A stretch of DNA of 64,000 bases. It comes from Straminergon stramineum (taxonomy: Eukaryota; Streptophyta; Bryopsida; Hypnales; Calliergonaceae). The DNA lies in the NCBI GenBank assembly GCA_963920665.1, contig OY987265.1, forward strand, positions 42,475,001 to 42,539,000. The letters are read 5' to 3'. The notes beneath the pieces were generated by a model. That model did not search any database. It was not told the DNA's origin and saw only the letters and a program-made list of their open reading frames with translations. Position 1 is the stretch's first letter. Every line of letters begins with the position of its first letter. Shown here one piece after another: positions 14,201 through 25,637 of this stretch. The translations under genes and the position numbers were made by a program.

Positions 14201-15540
14201 ACTAGTATCTCCGTGGACTTGGGTGGGAGCTAGTCAATGTAGAGGTTTGCAATCCAATGCTTAGTTGTGATTAGAAGCTAGAATTTTTTGGGGGGACTTG
14301 TTTTGGTCATGGGAGATGTGAAGAACAATGCTATTATTTGCGCATCCAAAGAGTTTTTGCCTAAGAAGAAGCGAGATAAGTTATAAGTGAGAGATCATTT
14401 ACATGTTCAAAGAATCTTGATCTTGTGAGTGATGTTCCGGGTTCTCCAAATGTGAGTGAAAATGGCCAAGTTGTGTGTTTTTGAGAAACAATAACGGTAA
14501 TGTTGTTGTATCTATTTAAGGGTCTTTTCAATTGGACCAATTTATTGCCCCTCCAAATAAACTTGTAACTTTTCAATTGGTTTATATTTAGAACTTGAAC
14601 TTTTAATTATCAAGGAGCATCCCAAATTTAGGACAATTTGGAGTGAATTGTACTTCGGTAACTATGATTTGACAAAACCATTCCAATTTTTGTCTTTTAG
14701 CTAACTTTTGAAGCAATTTATTTTCATTGTCCAATGTCTAAATTTGATTTTTCTTATAATACCTATTGCAAGTACTTTGAGGTGCACTTCCAATAATAAG
14801 AATCCAAGTTCTAAATCTAAAACGTTGAAAAGTTACTAGTTTATTTGGAGGGGCAAATTCCGGAGTCCATTGAGGATATCCAAACAGGGAATAAATCTGC
14901 CCGGCAAAATAAACGCCCCATTTGGCCTGCCAGTCGTCGTTAGAGAGGCCAGAGCCCTGGACGACGGCGGATGCTTCTCCGCCCACACTAATTAAATTAA
15001 GCTTTCCAGCTTTCGCGAGCCAAGACTACTCTTCGGAGGAAGACGACTAACTTACTCCATGCGACAGGCCTTTCGGGGATGGCGCTTTGAGGATTTTCTT
15101 CGTCTGGCGATCCCAGTTGCTCCCATCTCTTCCTCTTCTTCCGTCCCTCCGCATCTCTGAATCCTCCTCATTGCGATTCTCCAATCACCCACTCCACTTT
15201 TACTTATTAGTTCCACTTTTACACGCAGCCCGCAACCAAACTCTGGCCTTGGAGATCACGAGTCTCGACTTCACACAAGTTTTTGGGCTCCACCAACAAG
15301 GTCTTCCCTTCTTGTAGAGAATGCGTTTAGCGAGTTTGGCGATGTCCCTGCAATTGGGCTCCTCGTACCCTGTGTAGAGATCTGGCCGAGGATGCGAGAT
15401 CTAGAGGAATCCCGCGGTGGTTTAGAGATGGTGGTGTTTAGGTAGTGCAGATCGTAGGGTTTGGCTTCAAGAGCATGTTGTTGGAGAAGAAGGAAGTGTT
15501 CGTGGGTCTGAACGGGATCAAAATAGGGAAGGAGAACGGT
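11291..15540. other. Intergenic region between fructokinase and GAUT
   Basis: AT-rich from 11.3 to 14.8 kb, with no supported gene. A 136-codon frame at 11798-12208 has no ATG at its start and no recognisable domain. The fold-back element occupies 14545-14856. From about 14870 to 15540 the base composition changes sharply to GC-richer and CpG-containing sequence, which is the likely promoter and untranslated leader of the GAUT gene. Confidence 0.65.
14545..14856. mobile_element. Fold-back / MITE-like element upstream of GAUT
   Basis: The arms at about 14545-14605 and 14800-14856 are inverted copies: the left begins TTGCCCCTCCAAATAAACTT and the reverse complement of the right begins TTGCCCCTCCAAATAAACTA. 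Similarity continues through a GTAACTTTTCAA block and a TTTAGAACTTG block. The roughly 200-base centre is AT-rich with no coding potential. Its ends do not resemble the CATTAG family. It lies just outside the CpG-rich GAUT 5' region. No target-site duplication could be fixed by eye. Confidence 0.65.
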
Positions 15541-18500
15541 ATGCGGGCGGGGCTGTATAACAGCCCCAGTCCGTCGCCTCAGCAGCGTCTGCGCAAGGAA
15601 CTTGGGAGACGCAGCCTGGCGCGTCGACGGCCTACTAATCTCTCGCTTTTCCTCATTGCTGGTATTTATTTTCTTTTCAATCCATAGCAATAAGGTGGGA
15701 CTTGGGGTGAAACTGTTATCAATCCTCTGGTGTTTCTGTATTTTTGCTTTTATGTCGTGATTCATGGTCGAAAGAGAAATGATAGATTTGTTGTGGTCAT
15801 TCTGCAGGGTTGCTTTTCGTAGCAGGGTTTGTTTTTGTTACTCTGCAATGGCATGGCAAGCCTTCCTCATCCGCGGTGAGTGTTGACTTGACCTAAATTG
15901 ATCTCGATCATATAGGTGATTGATTTTTAAGAAAGTTGATTGCAAAGTTTTACGGGTGAAGAAAAGGAGAGGATGATCGGTTTTTTAGTCTGCGTTCTAA
16001 AAGTGGCGCCCATGTCTGCTCTTGCTTGCAGAGCGGGAAGGTAGCGACTGGCGATGGTACATCAGACGAGGCTCTGAGCCTGGACTCACTTCCACGGCAG
16101 CTGGGCGACCAAATGACTCTTTGCAAATCGTATGCGGTCATTGCCAAGGAGAACAATAATCTGCAGCTGGCTTGGCATTTGAGTGCTCAAATTCGTGCTG
16201 CACAGCAGCTCCTGTCTTCGGTATGTGCTCAAGGTGTTTTACAGCGCACATTTGCTGTTCTAATGTGACTCGCGGATATACTGTGGGTAGCTGTTATGTT
16301 ACTGTGATTTTCTGCACGTAGTGTGCTCTTCTCATTTTATGAGCATCATTTTTATTGATTCTGATGGACTCATTCTTTGATTTGGTCATCTATTGGTGCT
16401 TAGGCTGCTACTCGAGGAACTCCGGTTTTGTGGGAGGAAGCAGAGCCTATTATGCGGGAAATGTCGGATCTCATATTTCAAGCCAAAGAGTTGCACTATG
16501 ACAGTGCCACGATGCTCATGAAGCTGAAAGCTGAAATGCAGGTAGGTTCCGTTTTTTTTATCGTTTGCCTGTTTGCTAGTCGTTTTGGTTTGGCAGTTCT
16601 GCAAACTTGTAGCTTGCCAGGTGTCACCGATTGTCTCCTCTGGAACTTACAAGTAGGAATACATTATCTCATGCGAATTGTTTATTCTATGTTTTCAAGT
16701 TTTTAATCCTTAATTATCAACTAAGAATAAAAAGTCTATTTTGGATGGTAGTAGTCTAATTGTAGTAACTTCTGTAATTACTGTTTGACGTGATTTCTTC
16801 TTCTTTTGATACATTTTGTTACCCTCAATGGTTTACGGTATTCAGCTCCTTAAGATAAGGAGACGGCCACTTTGGGTCATTTGGGCAATTTGGATTAACC
16901 TAGATCTAGGTACTCCTGACGAAGGGTCTTTCAAGAAGGCTGTATGATTGGAGGAGATCCATTTAAGTAGATCATTTAGGGGCTTCTGAGTTGATTTCAA
17001 GACCAGAAAACCTTATTTACTTCATTTCCTCCTATCAGGCTTTGGAAGAAATGGCCAATACAGCGGCCACTCAAAGTGCAACATTTGGGCAACTAGCAGC
17101 AGAGGCAGTTCCGAAGAGTCTTCATTGCTTAAGCTTGAGATTAATAACCAAGTGGGCTGCTGATGAGGAGTTACGAGAGAAAGTGCAGGAAATGCAGAGA
17201 AACTTCGCTCCGAAGCTTACGGACACGAGTCTGTTCCACTTCTGTGTCTTCTCTGACAATGTGCTGGGCGCATCTGTGGTCATTAACTCCACAATAATGA
17301 ATTCACAACATCCAGAGAATCTCGTCTTTCATGTAGTCACGGATGCTGTGAACGAAGGAGCAATGAAGGCGTGGTTCGCCGTGAACGATTTCAAAGGAGT
17401 GGCGATTGAGATCCAACATGTGGAGAGCTTCACTTGGTTGAATGCCTCGTATGTTCCTGTTCTCAAGCAACTCCAGGATGCGGAGACCCAAAGTTACTAC
17501 TTTCGGTCCAATAGTCAAGGTGGGGATTCTCAAAAGACTGCACTGAAGTTTCGGAATCCCAAGTATTTGTCTATGCTGAATCATCTGCGCTTTTACATTC
17601 CCGAAGCTTATCCTGCGCTGGAGAAGGTATGTTACCATCCTCAAGGTCCTTCTGTGATGGATTTACATGGTGATTCAAGTTGAGATTGCTACACTCTCTT
17701 CCTGCTGTTTAATCAATAGCAAACTTGTCTCTTTATGCACATTAATAGGTTTTTAGTAGAAGGAGATTGTTTCAGGAATTTTTAGACAATATCATAAAGA
17801 ACATCTTCCGCATAATTCACGGACAGTTCTTTCTATGCATTATCGGGAAGTCTTGTATGATCACTGTAATCATAGTAAGACTCCCAATGAATCATGGCAA
17901 GGATCCACTTTATGATGCTGTCTAAAAATTCCTGAGACTATCTCATTTTACCCAAGTATGAAAGTGTGTTCACATCTAATTTGTAACTAGTTGCAATTTT
18001 CTTTACTTGTATTCTTTGCTGGAGGGTACAGCTTATTTATTTGAATTTTGAATGGTGCAACTTACTGCTTGTGTGTTGGACTTATCGCTGTTCTCTTCTT
18101 CTTTTTTAGGTTGTTTTCTTGGATGATGATGTTGTCGTTCAACGAGATCTGTCGGAGCTTTTCACGCTTGATCTGCACGGCAATGTCAATGGAGCTGTAG
18201 AGACCTGTCTGGAGAGCTTTCACCGCTTCCACAAGTATTTGAATTTCTCACACCCCAAGATCAAGTCTCACTTTGATGCGGATGCATGTGGTTGGGCATT
18301 TGGGATGAATGTTTTTGACTTGGTTCAGTGGAGGGAGAAGAATGTGACTGCGAGATACCACTACTGGCAAGAACAAAATGTAGACCGGACACTATGGAAA
18401 CTAGGGACATTACCCGCGGGGCTCCTCGCTTTCTATGGCCTCACTGAGCCTTTGGACAGAAGGTGGCATATTTTGGGTCTAGGTTATGATGCAAATATTG

Positions 18501-18649
18501 ATTCGGACTCTATCGAGAGCGGCGCCGTTGTTCATTACAATGGCAACATGAAGCCATGGCTGAAATTGGCTATGAGTAGGTACAAGCCTGTTTGGGAGCG
18601 TTATGTCGACTACCAAAATCCTTATTTGCAGAAGTGTAATTTTCACTAG
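15541..18649 (+). CDS. GAUT8/9-like galacturonosyltransferase (GT8), 6 exons
   Basis: Homologue of the GAUT family, Golgi enzymes that transfer galacturonic acid from UDP-GalA onto homogalacturonan in pectin synthesis. The exons are 15541-15661, 15808-15875, 16032-16220, 16404-16541, 17039-17626 and 18110-18649. All introns are GT-AG, phases agree, and the product is 547 residues. There is a short basic N-terminus, then one membrane anchor (about 34-53) split by intron 1: a type II Golgi topology. A helical stem follows, then the GT8 domain: HFCVFSDNVLG, the FLDDDVVVQ metal-binding DxD-type motif (Asp 373-375), NGAVETC and the C-terminal HYNGNMKPW motif (510-518). The FHRF and NMKPWL wording resembles the GAUT8/9/10/11 clade rather than GAUT12-14. 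The ATG at 15541 is the first that leads into the anchor; the GC-rich leader upstream has an in-frame stretch without conserved content. A possible polyadenylation signal AATAAA is at 18816. The exact GAUT subclade is an inference. Confidence 0.95.
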
Positions 18650-21600
18650 GTCGTTTACTGCTGATCACATTGGAACCCCATTTCTCAAGCCTCAAGGTTC
18701 GACAGCTACTGTTCGAATGCAAGTAGTTGTTATGATTGATATACGATTCAAGGATAAGTCAGTTCACCATCTGTGCTTCTGGCCCACCTTGCTTCGGAGT
18801 TGGCTTGGTTTCACCAATAAATGAAGCCTTCAGAATCTTTGAAGTCCCCTCGGAAGGAGAACTTGGAAGTTGAGGTTTGCTGTTCATAGCTAGCTTGTGG
18901 ATATCGCTGGGCTATCTTCAACTGTCAGCACTGGTCAAGAACTCTGAGGGCCGTCTCTGGACGATTTGGCATTTTAGATGTATAGAGATGAAGATGGCAA
19001 TCTTCCTTCATCCACCATTGTTATTCTTTGCTCATTATTGAATTAAACAGAGCTATTCACTGCTTTTGGAACTGATATTTGCCGAGGTAGAGTGTTCTTT
19101 TTGCTTCCCCAGCCTATGGCAGTGTGGCATTTGGAGTGTTTCGGGGGAGATGACTATCGAGCTGCATTTGAGATCTTTGGGTACAAGAGCCTAATCTATT
19201 GAGATCAAATTTTTATCACCGTATATAAATTTATTGTGCACTTTCTTGTTCAAAGTAGGAGGTTGTAGACTAGAGATTGTAGAGACATTGAATAACCTCA
19301 TTTCCATTCACAGATGAGTGATCATAGACATTTAGATGGTCATGCTTACAAAATTTCCCAGTAAGTCCAACCATCGCAAGTGAATGAATAGTGGATTGCA
19401 GGTGGTGACAGGGACGAGTACAGGAGATGGGATCAGATCCCGAATGGATTTAGTATATTGAGCAGCGACTTTGAAGTTGCTAATTCTTCCCAATAGACTG
19501 CAGTTTATGTTTTTGGCAGATGTGAGTTTTGATCACTTGGTTTGTTTTTGTTTTTGCTTCAGATTTTAGGGGAAGTGGACTAGTCAAGCATAATCCTCCC
19601 TCAAGAGACGGAATAATCTTCTGTATTGGTCCTCATTCGGTGAATGTTCCTCCTTAGCTTTGAAGACCGTTCCTTGAATCACTTCGAATCATGTCATTTC
19701 TATGGGTTTACTCAGTGGTCGATAAGCTTCGACGCTCCTCTCTTATGAAGACTACTCTGCACTGATCTGTCTTAATAGGGCGTGTAACTGATTTTCTTAA
19801 GTCACACTATGTTGAATTAGTGCAGGTTGAAATATTACTGAAGTATTGAAATATTATTGTTGAATTAATAGCCCCAGTTTTTTTTGTGTGGTGACACTAA
19901 TTTTCAAGGTGACGCTAATTTCCCCCTAACTGTTCCAACAAATCAGGGACCTCTGATTATTGCTCGCCTAGTAAACCATTGCAAACCTTTCAATATTTTT
20001 GATATATATTCGTGACTCCATAATAATGCAGAGCCATAAAAAAGATGGAGAGAGAATACTGCAGAGAATGGTGGGACTTTCGAAAAGCTAAGATTTTAAG
20101 AACTAGCTTGCATGAGCTAAAAGAAATATTATTATATGTGCAATAAGTTATTTTGTGTGTAAAATAGATTCTTCTTCATGATGGTATCTGAAGTTGGGTG
20201 CTCTAATTTTGACATTGGACCTAATTTTGCTAAATTTCTACATATGAAGACAAAATTGTAAGCCTGCTGTACTCTTTTCTCTTGTCCACTCCAAATTTGT
20301 GCAATGTAGTGCAAATGCCGGCAATTCGTTCTCAGACGTAAGTTATATCTCCATGGGCGCTTATGACAGAATTAGGTCTAGTGTTGCAATTAGAGCATCC
20401 TGCCATAGCCATTCAGGTCTTAGTAGCTGACCTTCAGAGCACATAGCCTATTCTTAAAGCTCCGAAATCCGAATCTGCTGGACACAAAGTCAAGTATCAA
20501 ATTAGAGAATCGGTATGGGTTTAAACTTAGAATTGGAAATGGCTGACTTTCACTGGTTGACTTGCAGGCCTTCAATCACGGGACTTTGTTTACTTTTGGA
20601 AGAATCTGTAGATCGCGCTCGCTGCACAAGTCGAGTGATTTCGGGGAATTCTTTTATTACAAACACAACCACGAGGAATGGTTGTATGGGAGTTCAGTTA
20701 CTGCGGGAGTCGTTCGTCATGACAGCTCAGTCCCCTGCAATCAATCGGATTTCAATTGTGTGACACGGTTACCATTTCTATGTTTACTTTGTGTACTGTA
20801 CAATACATGTGAGAATTGGGTGAAGTTTGGAGTTTAGTGAGCACTAAAAACGGTTCATTTCGGTACTGGTAGTTGTGCTTAGATAACTGTTCTGCTGTAC
20901 TCAAATGGCCATTTCATGTGAAAGACCGTGGGATTCTCACCCTGGGTTCAAAAAGTCACGCATTGGGCTCTGTATTAAGAACTTAGCTTTGATCTCATGT
21001 TTAATCTCACATATGAAATCTGAGGGAGGGTAAATTAGCATCTCTCATGATGAGAAGGAATAGGACACGATTTACTTGTAGTGGCAGGATGTCTTGTGGT
21101 TCATGCTGAGAAAAGTGATTTGTTTATCAACAATTGGTAAGGAAAAATTGGTTGAAGGTGTTTCTTTGTTCGATTCTTTTTCTTTGTAGATCCTTGCTCC
21201 TTGATTGAATGATGTTGGTTCTTCTTTCTTTCCCAATTACTTCTTTGTTGAATTTTCAGTATAAGACAATTGCAGAAATATTCTCCCGTTTTTTCTGTTA
21301 CGAGGAGCATTTTTGTCGTACTGAAGAAATTTTATGAACAAGTTCAACTTCGATGGGACTAAGGGAGTCTTAGAATGGATCATTCAAGAAATCATTGAGG
21401 GCATTTTATTGGGTAGATTTTCAAACAAAGTTTTCCAAAGCCTTCCTTGGGCTGATCAATGAAATTTAACAACCATGTGAATTATGCCGTCCGGTTTTAC
21501 AATTAGTAATTTTTCCAAAAATTCCAACTTTCTTAGCAAAGAACCATTTTTCAATAACTCAAAAAGCTCCCTCCACAGTTGCCCCTTGATGCTTGGAGAA

Positions 21601-22059
21601 GGGTGAAATCATGCTTTCAGTGAATGTCGTGTTGCCACATCGGGTGGTGACTCACAAGTCAGAAGCATATTCTTGAAGATTGGTTGAAAAGGAAAAAAGG
21701 ACATCAAAGAGCATCAGAAAAAGACATCATAGGAGTGATGAGTAATTGTTTCCTCCATGGATTTCAATAGATTCTCCTCTTGGCAACTGCAATCAACTCG
21801 TGCCTTCTACAAATGATTGTGAGTAGCTTTAAACGAGAAAATGTGCATCATCTCCAAGCGACCGGAGTTATTTCATACTCATAGGATTTTCAATCCTATA
21901 TCAGAAAAAAAAGAGGTTAGGAATCAAGGAAGGCCCGCAAATTCAACCAGGGTCACTAATTTATTGAACAATATTAATCACTACCTTAATTTCTACTGAC
22001 ACCAGGTCAACAGCTCCACTTACACAATTCAAGTGATTTCTACCATTTTCGAAATTCAA
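18650..22059. other. Region downstream of GAUT, no firm gene
   Basis: The first several hundred bases have mixed composition and are likely 3' UTR or its continuation. Frames near 20515-20837 (82 and 91 codons, overlapping in different frames) have some non-random residues but no family match and no consistent exon model, so they are not called. The rest holds scattered stop codons and no repeat that stood out. Confidence 0.5.
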
Positions 22060-22443
22060 ATGGCCACATTGAGGTTAGTGTGGCACCAGATTACAACCAC
22101 CTCCTGGCTATGTGACAGCCTTGTGCTGGGAACAGCGGTGGCCGTGATTTCCTCCACATGCACTTTGGCCTTCACCTCGGCAATGATGCAGCTTCCAAAG
22201 TCGAGCCCTGAGGCTTCTTCATATTATGCTTCATCAAGTGCCATTCAGAAAGTGGTTGTAAGTAGTACATGCCTGGAATGCAATGCCTTGCAGCTGTACA
22301 ACAACATCACCAAGCCACCTGGGTACACCTCAACACTGCTGGAGTTTGCATCGGATACCATGGTCACCGAAACTATAATGTCCTTTGTGATATCTTTCAT
22401 CATTGTGGCATTTGCATTGTTTTTGGCCCATGAAATGAGATGA
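22060..22443 (+). CDS. Possible small membrane protein, unrecognised
   Basis: An uninterrupted 127-residue frame opens at the ATG at 22060. Two hydrophobic segments are visible: about residues 17-42 (from LCDSLVLG) and about 104-122 (the FVISFIIVAFALFL stretch), separated by a polar loop with two close cysteines (CLEC). The product would be a two-pass membrane protein with both ends on the same side. The frame also runs nine codons upstream from a GTG, so the ATG is preferred. I do not recognise the family. It is tail-to-tail with the minus-strand gene ending at 22738, so part of this stretch could instead be 3' UTR of a neighbour. It is either a lineage-specific gene or a chance frame. Confidence 0.4.
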   Translation: MATLRLVWHQITTTSWLCDSLVLGTAVAVISSTCTLAFTSAMMQLPKSSPEASSYYASSSAIQKVVVSSTCLECNALQLYNNITKPPGYTSTLLEFASDTMVTETIMSFVISFIIVAFALFLAHEMR

Positions 22444-22737
22444 CATTCTCGAAGTCTGCTGGGAATGGGAGCAGCTTGAAGTCTGGATGTAGGAGATCTT
22501 TACCAAGAACTTTATCACCTATAAACACGGCATGCTGCAAGCACCCACTTTCTGCACCCTTCGGAAAAACTGAGCTCACTTCCACCTATGAGTCAACCTA
22601 CTTATGAAAAGGGTGCGTATACAGGCCGTGAATGGGACATGAAGTATAATGAAATAGGTTTTCTTTTGGAGGATAGGAAGATGGGAAAGAAGGAAATGTG
22701 TACCGTTAAATGGTGTATCCAATGGGCATGAAATGCT

Positions 22738-25637
22738 TTACTGCCACCATATCCGGACATCACCTTCAGCTATAAGCACATCCGTCCCACTCATTTTGAA
22801 AGCCGCGAGAAATGTTTCCTGGTCAACATCCTCCCGTAGCAAAATCTTGGGGCTACTTGCAAACCAATCTGATACTACAAATTCTATACCCACTAAGTTT
22901 CGGATCTGGCTGGTTTTCAACGAAACATGGAGCGCCGAGAAAAGTTGTTTACTAAGGACCTGCACGAGGCATGTCATATTACCAAGAGGCTTGTTCCTTT
23001 TCAAGACGATTCTTGAGGAGCCATAGCTACCGCACTTAGCGTAGCAACACGCTGTCATTGGACGATGATGGACTTCCAAACCCGGACTTCGGAAATTCAA
23101 TTGATTAAACCTAGAGTTGAACCTGCCAACTGCACTTGGTGGGAAGCTCTTCATATCACCATTGTACACCAACCCTCTCTCGGCTAGTTTCAAATGCACT
23201 TCAGACTCCATTGGGGGTTTAGGATGTACACTTGTAAGATTGAGACCGTCTGTCCTAAAATGAGCATCCCCATCAGTCGTGGAGAAATATAATCTTTGAG
23301 CCTGCAGATGAAAACCCTGAACTTTTGCAGAAACCCCTCGTTGTAGGAACATGCTTGTGTCTTTGTGCAGATGGACTTCCCCAGCTCCAGCTTGCACCTG
23401 TATATGCTCTTAATATTAGAGGTAAATTTTATTGTTACCAAAAGATAAAACGACTTCAGAAAATTCCATCTTATAGAGTAGCTGTACTCCAAAATGGAAT
23501 AAATAAATGAGAGAATGCGGCAAACAATAGTGGCGGCAAGTAGATTGAACGACAAGAGCTTGAGTTATGAACAAGTTGTTTTGAAAACCAAGGAAAACAT
23601 ATTTCAGAGTGAAGTCATGATAAATTATGGAGCAGATTCTCCTCATAATATTGTCTGAGAGTTCCTGAAACAGTCAAATTTTACTGAAAGCTTTTGCTGC
23701 ACATTTACGAGGTGCCATTCTTCCTCTTGAGAACAAGTGAATCTAGAACGAAGGAAATACAGCTTGAATGTGAAGACTCTTAAACCACCAGCTTCCCTTA
23801 AACGAACTCATAGAAAATCCCGGCCGCTTGTTGGAGAACTATCCATAATGCAGATTCAAACAGCATGAGTGTAAAAAAATGTCTTTACCTCCGATTGCAA
23901 TGCCGGGCATGAAAGGGATAGAAACCCTGGTGACGATATTCGCCCATTCGCCAAGTCAAAGACTAATCCTTCCTCGGCATTTACTATCACATCCACAGTA
24001 CGACTTCTAGTAGATGCTTTGTGCCGACAGCTTACAGTTCCAGGGGAAAGTCTTTGTTTTCTCGCTGGCAAGAGTGCCAAAGAGTTTTTGCAGCTTAACT
24101 CGAACGTCCTCTTCATTATTCTGCCGAATACAGCACTTATTGCACATAATTTCTTCGTGGCCCATGACTTCAGATTGAGACTAAAGCCTACACCGTTTAG
24201 ATATGTACCAGGGACCTTCACATGAGTATGGCATACAGATTGTCCGACATTCTGTGACTGGCCTCGTGAGGGTGTCAGTCTTTGCCCATCCCCAACTGCT
24301 GTTAATACCGCTGCAACACTCGTGTGACTTGCTCCAACGGTAGACAAACCTGACCCTGGTCCACCCGAGATGGTGTTCAATCGTTTACGTCTATTGCCTG
24401 AGCCCCCCAGTCGGAGGATTTGCGACACTGCCTCCCATGTCTACAAAATCACCACTATCAGCTGTATCAATGGAGAGAGTCTTTAACTGCCTGCTTACAC
24501 CAATTCCAGAAAATAATCCATACGTACACCAGCAACAAATCACCAACAGACCTGACCAAGCAGTTAATATCACGTTCCAACCGTATCATATATCTGAAGC
24601 GTGTACATGAATTTGCAAAACAAAAATGATAAGCTTGATAGTCACTCTTGGTTGGACGGGTGACATGAATTCAGCATTAACTCAATATGAGGACTACATG
24701 AATCCAATGCCAATCAACTTAAACTTCAGAACTTTGTCGATTTAAGGAGGGGCGTCGATTCCGCGGTGAACTTTAATTGATTAAACCAAGCATTGATCTT
24801 TCATCCACCAACAATTCACTGAGGTAAGCCTGTACTAACCAACACTTTGCAGTGCAGAGTTGCTCCTGTTGTCTTCTCCGCAACCTTCAAATTCCCTAAA
24901 AATACCAAACAACATTCCAGATTAGGTGCTCCTTACCCAGAAAGAATTCCTTGCCAGTAATCCAGACTGCATCAAGCAGACTTCAACTCCATTGCCATCA
25001 TTGCTAATAGCACCAAAAATATCATAAAGCAGGAGCATTTCCAAACCCATGATCGGCCTGATCCGATCAACATAAATGCTTGAGCCAACTCTCAACCAAA
25101 ACTTTGGACCAGTCATCTCCAGCATGAGCTGAAAAAAATAAGTACCTAAGACTTCGAGCACAGAGTGTGGGTGGGAAACTGCATCAATTGTTGCCACATC
25201 CGCTTGAAATTTATAAGCTCTCTCACCTCGAACATAAACCTCTCCATTCACCTGTTCAAGCATTCAGACCATACAAGGCCTCGTTTGTAAGCTAACATAA
25301 GAAGATGCCAAACAAGGTCGAGGAATTTGACATATTGAATGTTTGCCATCATAAGCCCAACGCTTCAACCAAAACTACACCACACCACAGGGGAGTCGAA
25401 ACCCTTACAGTGATCATGCATTCTACATTGCTGAAAAGAAATTTCTACGAAAGTGGACTTTCTGAATGGATGACAACTTACTGTAGTTGCTGTGCCAGAG
25501 GCCAGATTAGGCGAATAGACAATGGAAGAAGATGTAACCCGCCAAGACGGCAGACAAAGCCCAGTGTCCTTGTCTGGTTCCGCATAATGCTGAAGAACAA
25601 TACCGGATGCATGGACCTGCCCTTCCGAAGGTGCCAT
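22738..25637 (-). CDS. Unrecognised conserved-looking protein, 5 exons
   Basis: A five-exon model was assembled: 25637-25482, 25251-24937, 24884-24840, 24440-23889 and 23397-22738. Every intron is GT-AG and every junction is phase 0, giving 575 residues from the ATG at 25637 to a TAA at 22738. Codon choice looks like real coding sequence. No domain was recognised: there is no signal peptide or membrane segment, the middle is Ser/Gly/Arg-rich (around residues 180-235), and the last 220 residues have many Cys and His but no regular finger spacing. It ends in a Trp-rich tip (IRIWWQ-like). A stop lies in frame just upstream of the ATG in the same exon. Exon 3 could end six bases earlier at a second in-phase donor. 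Sequence up to about 26.3 kb on this strand looks like leader. Function unknown. Confidence 0.6.

Noticed and set aside
14738..14986. Minus-strand 82-codon frame overlapping the fold-back element
   Set aside because: It opens at GTG, has no ATG, runs into the inverted-repeat arm and has no recognisable family. It is best explained as open GC-rich promoter sequence.
17303..17644. Minus-strand 113-codon frame
   Set aside because: It is a shadow of GAUT exon 5, which carries the conserved GT8 sequence on the plus strand.
20515..20837. Two overlapping plus-strand frames after GAUT
   Set aside because: Each excludes the other, neither shows a known domain, and no neighbouring exons could be joined to them.
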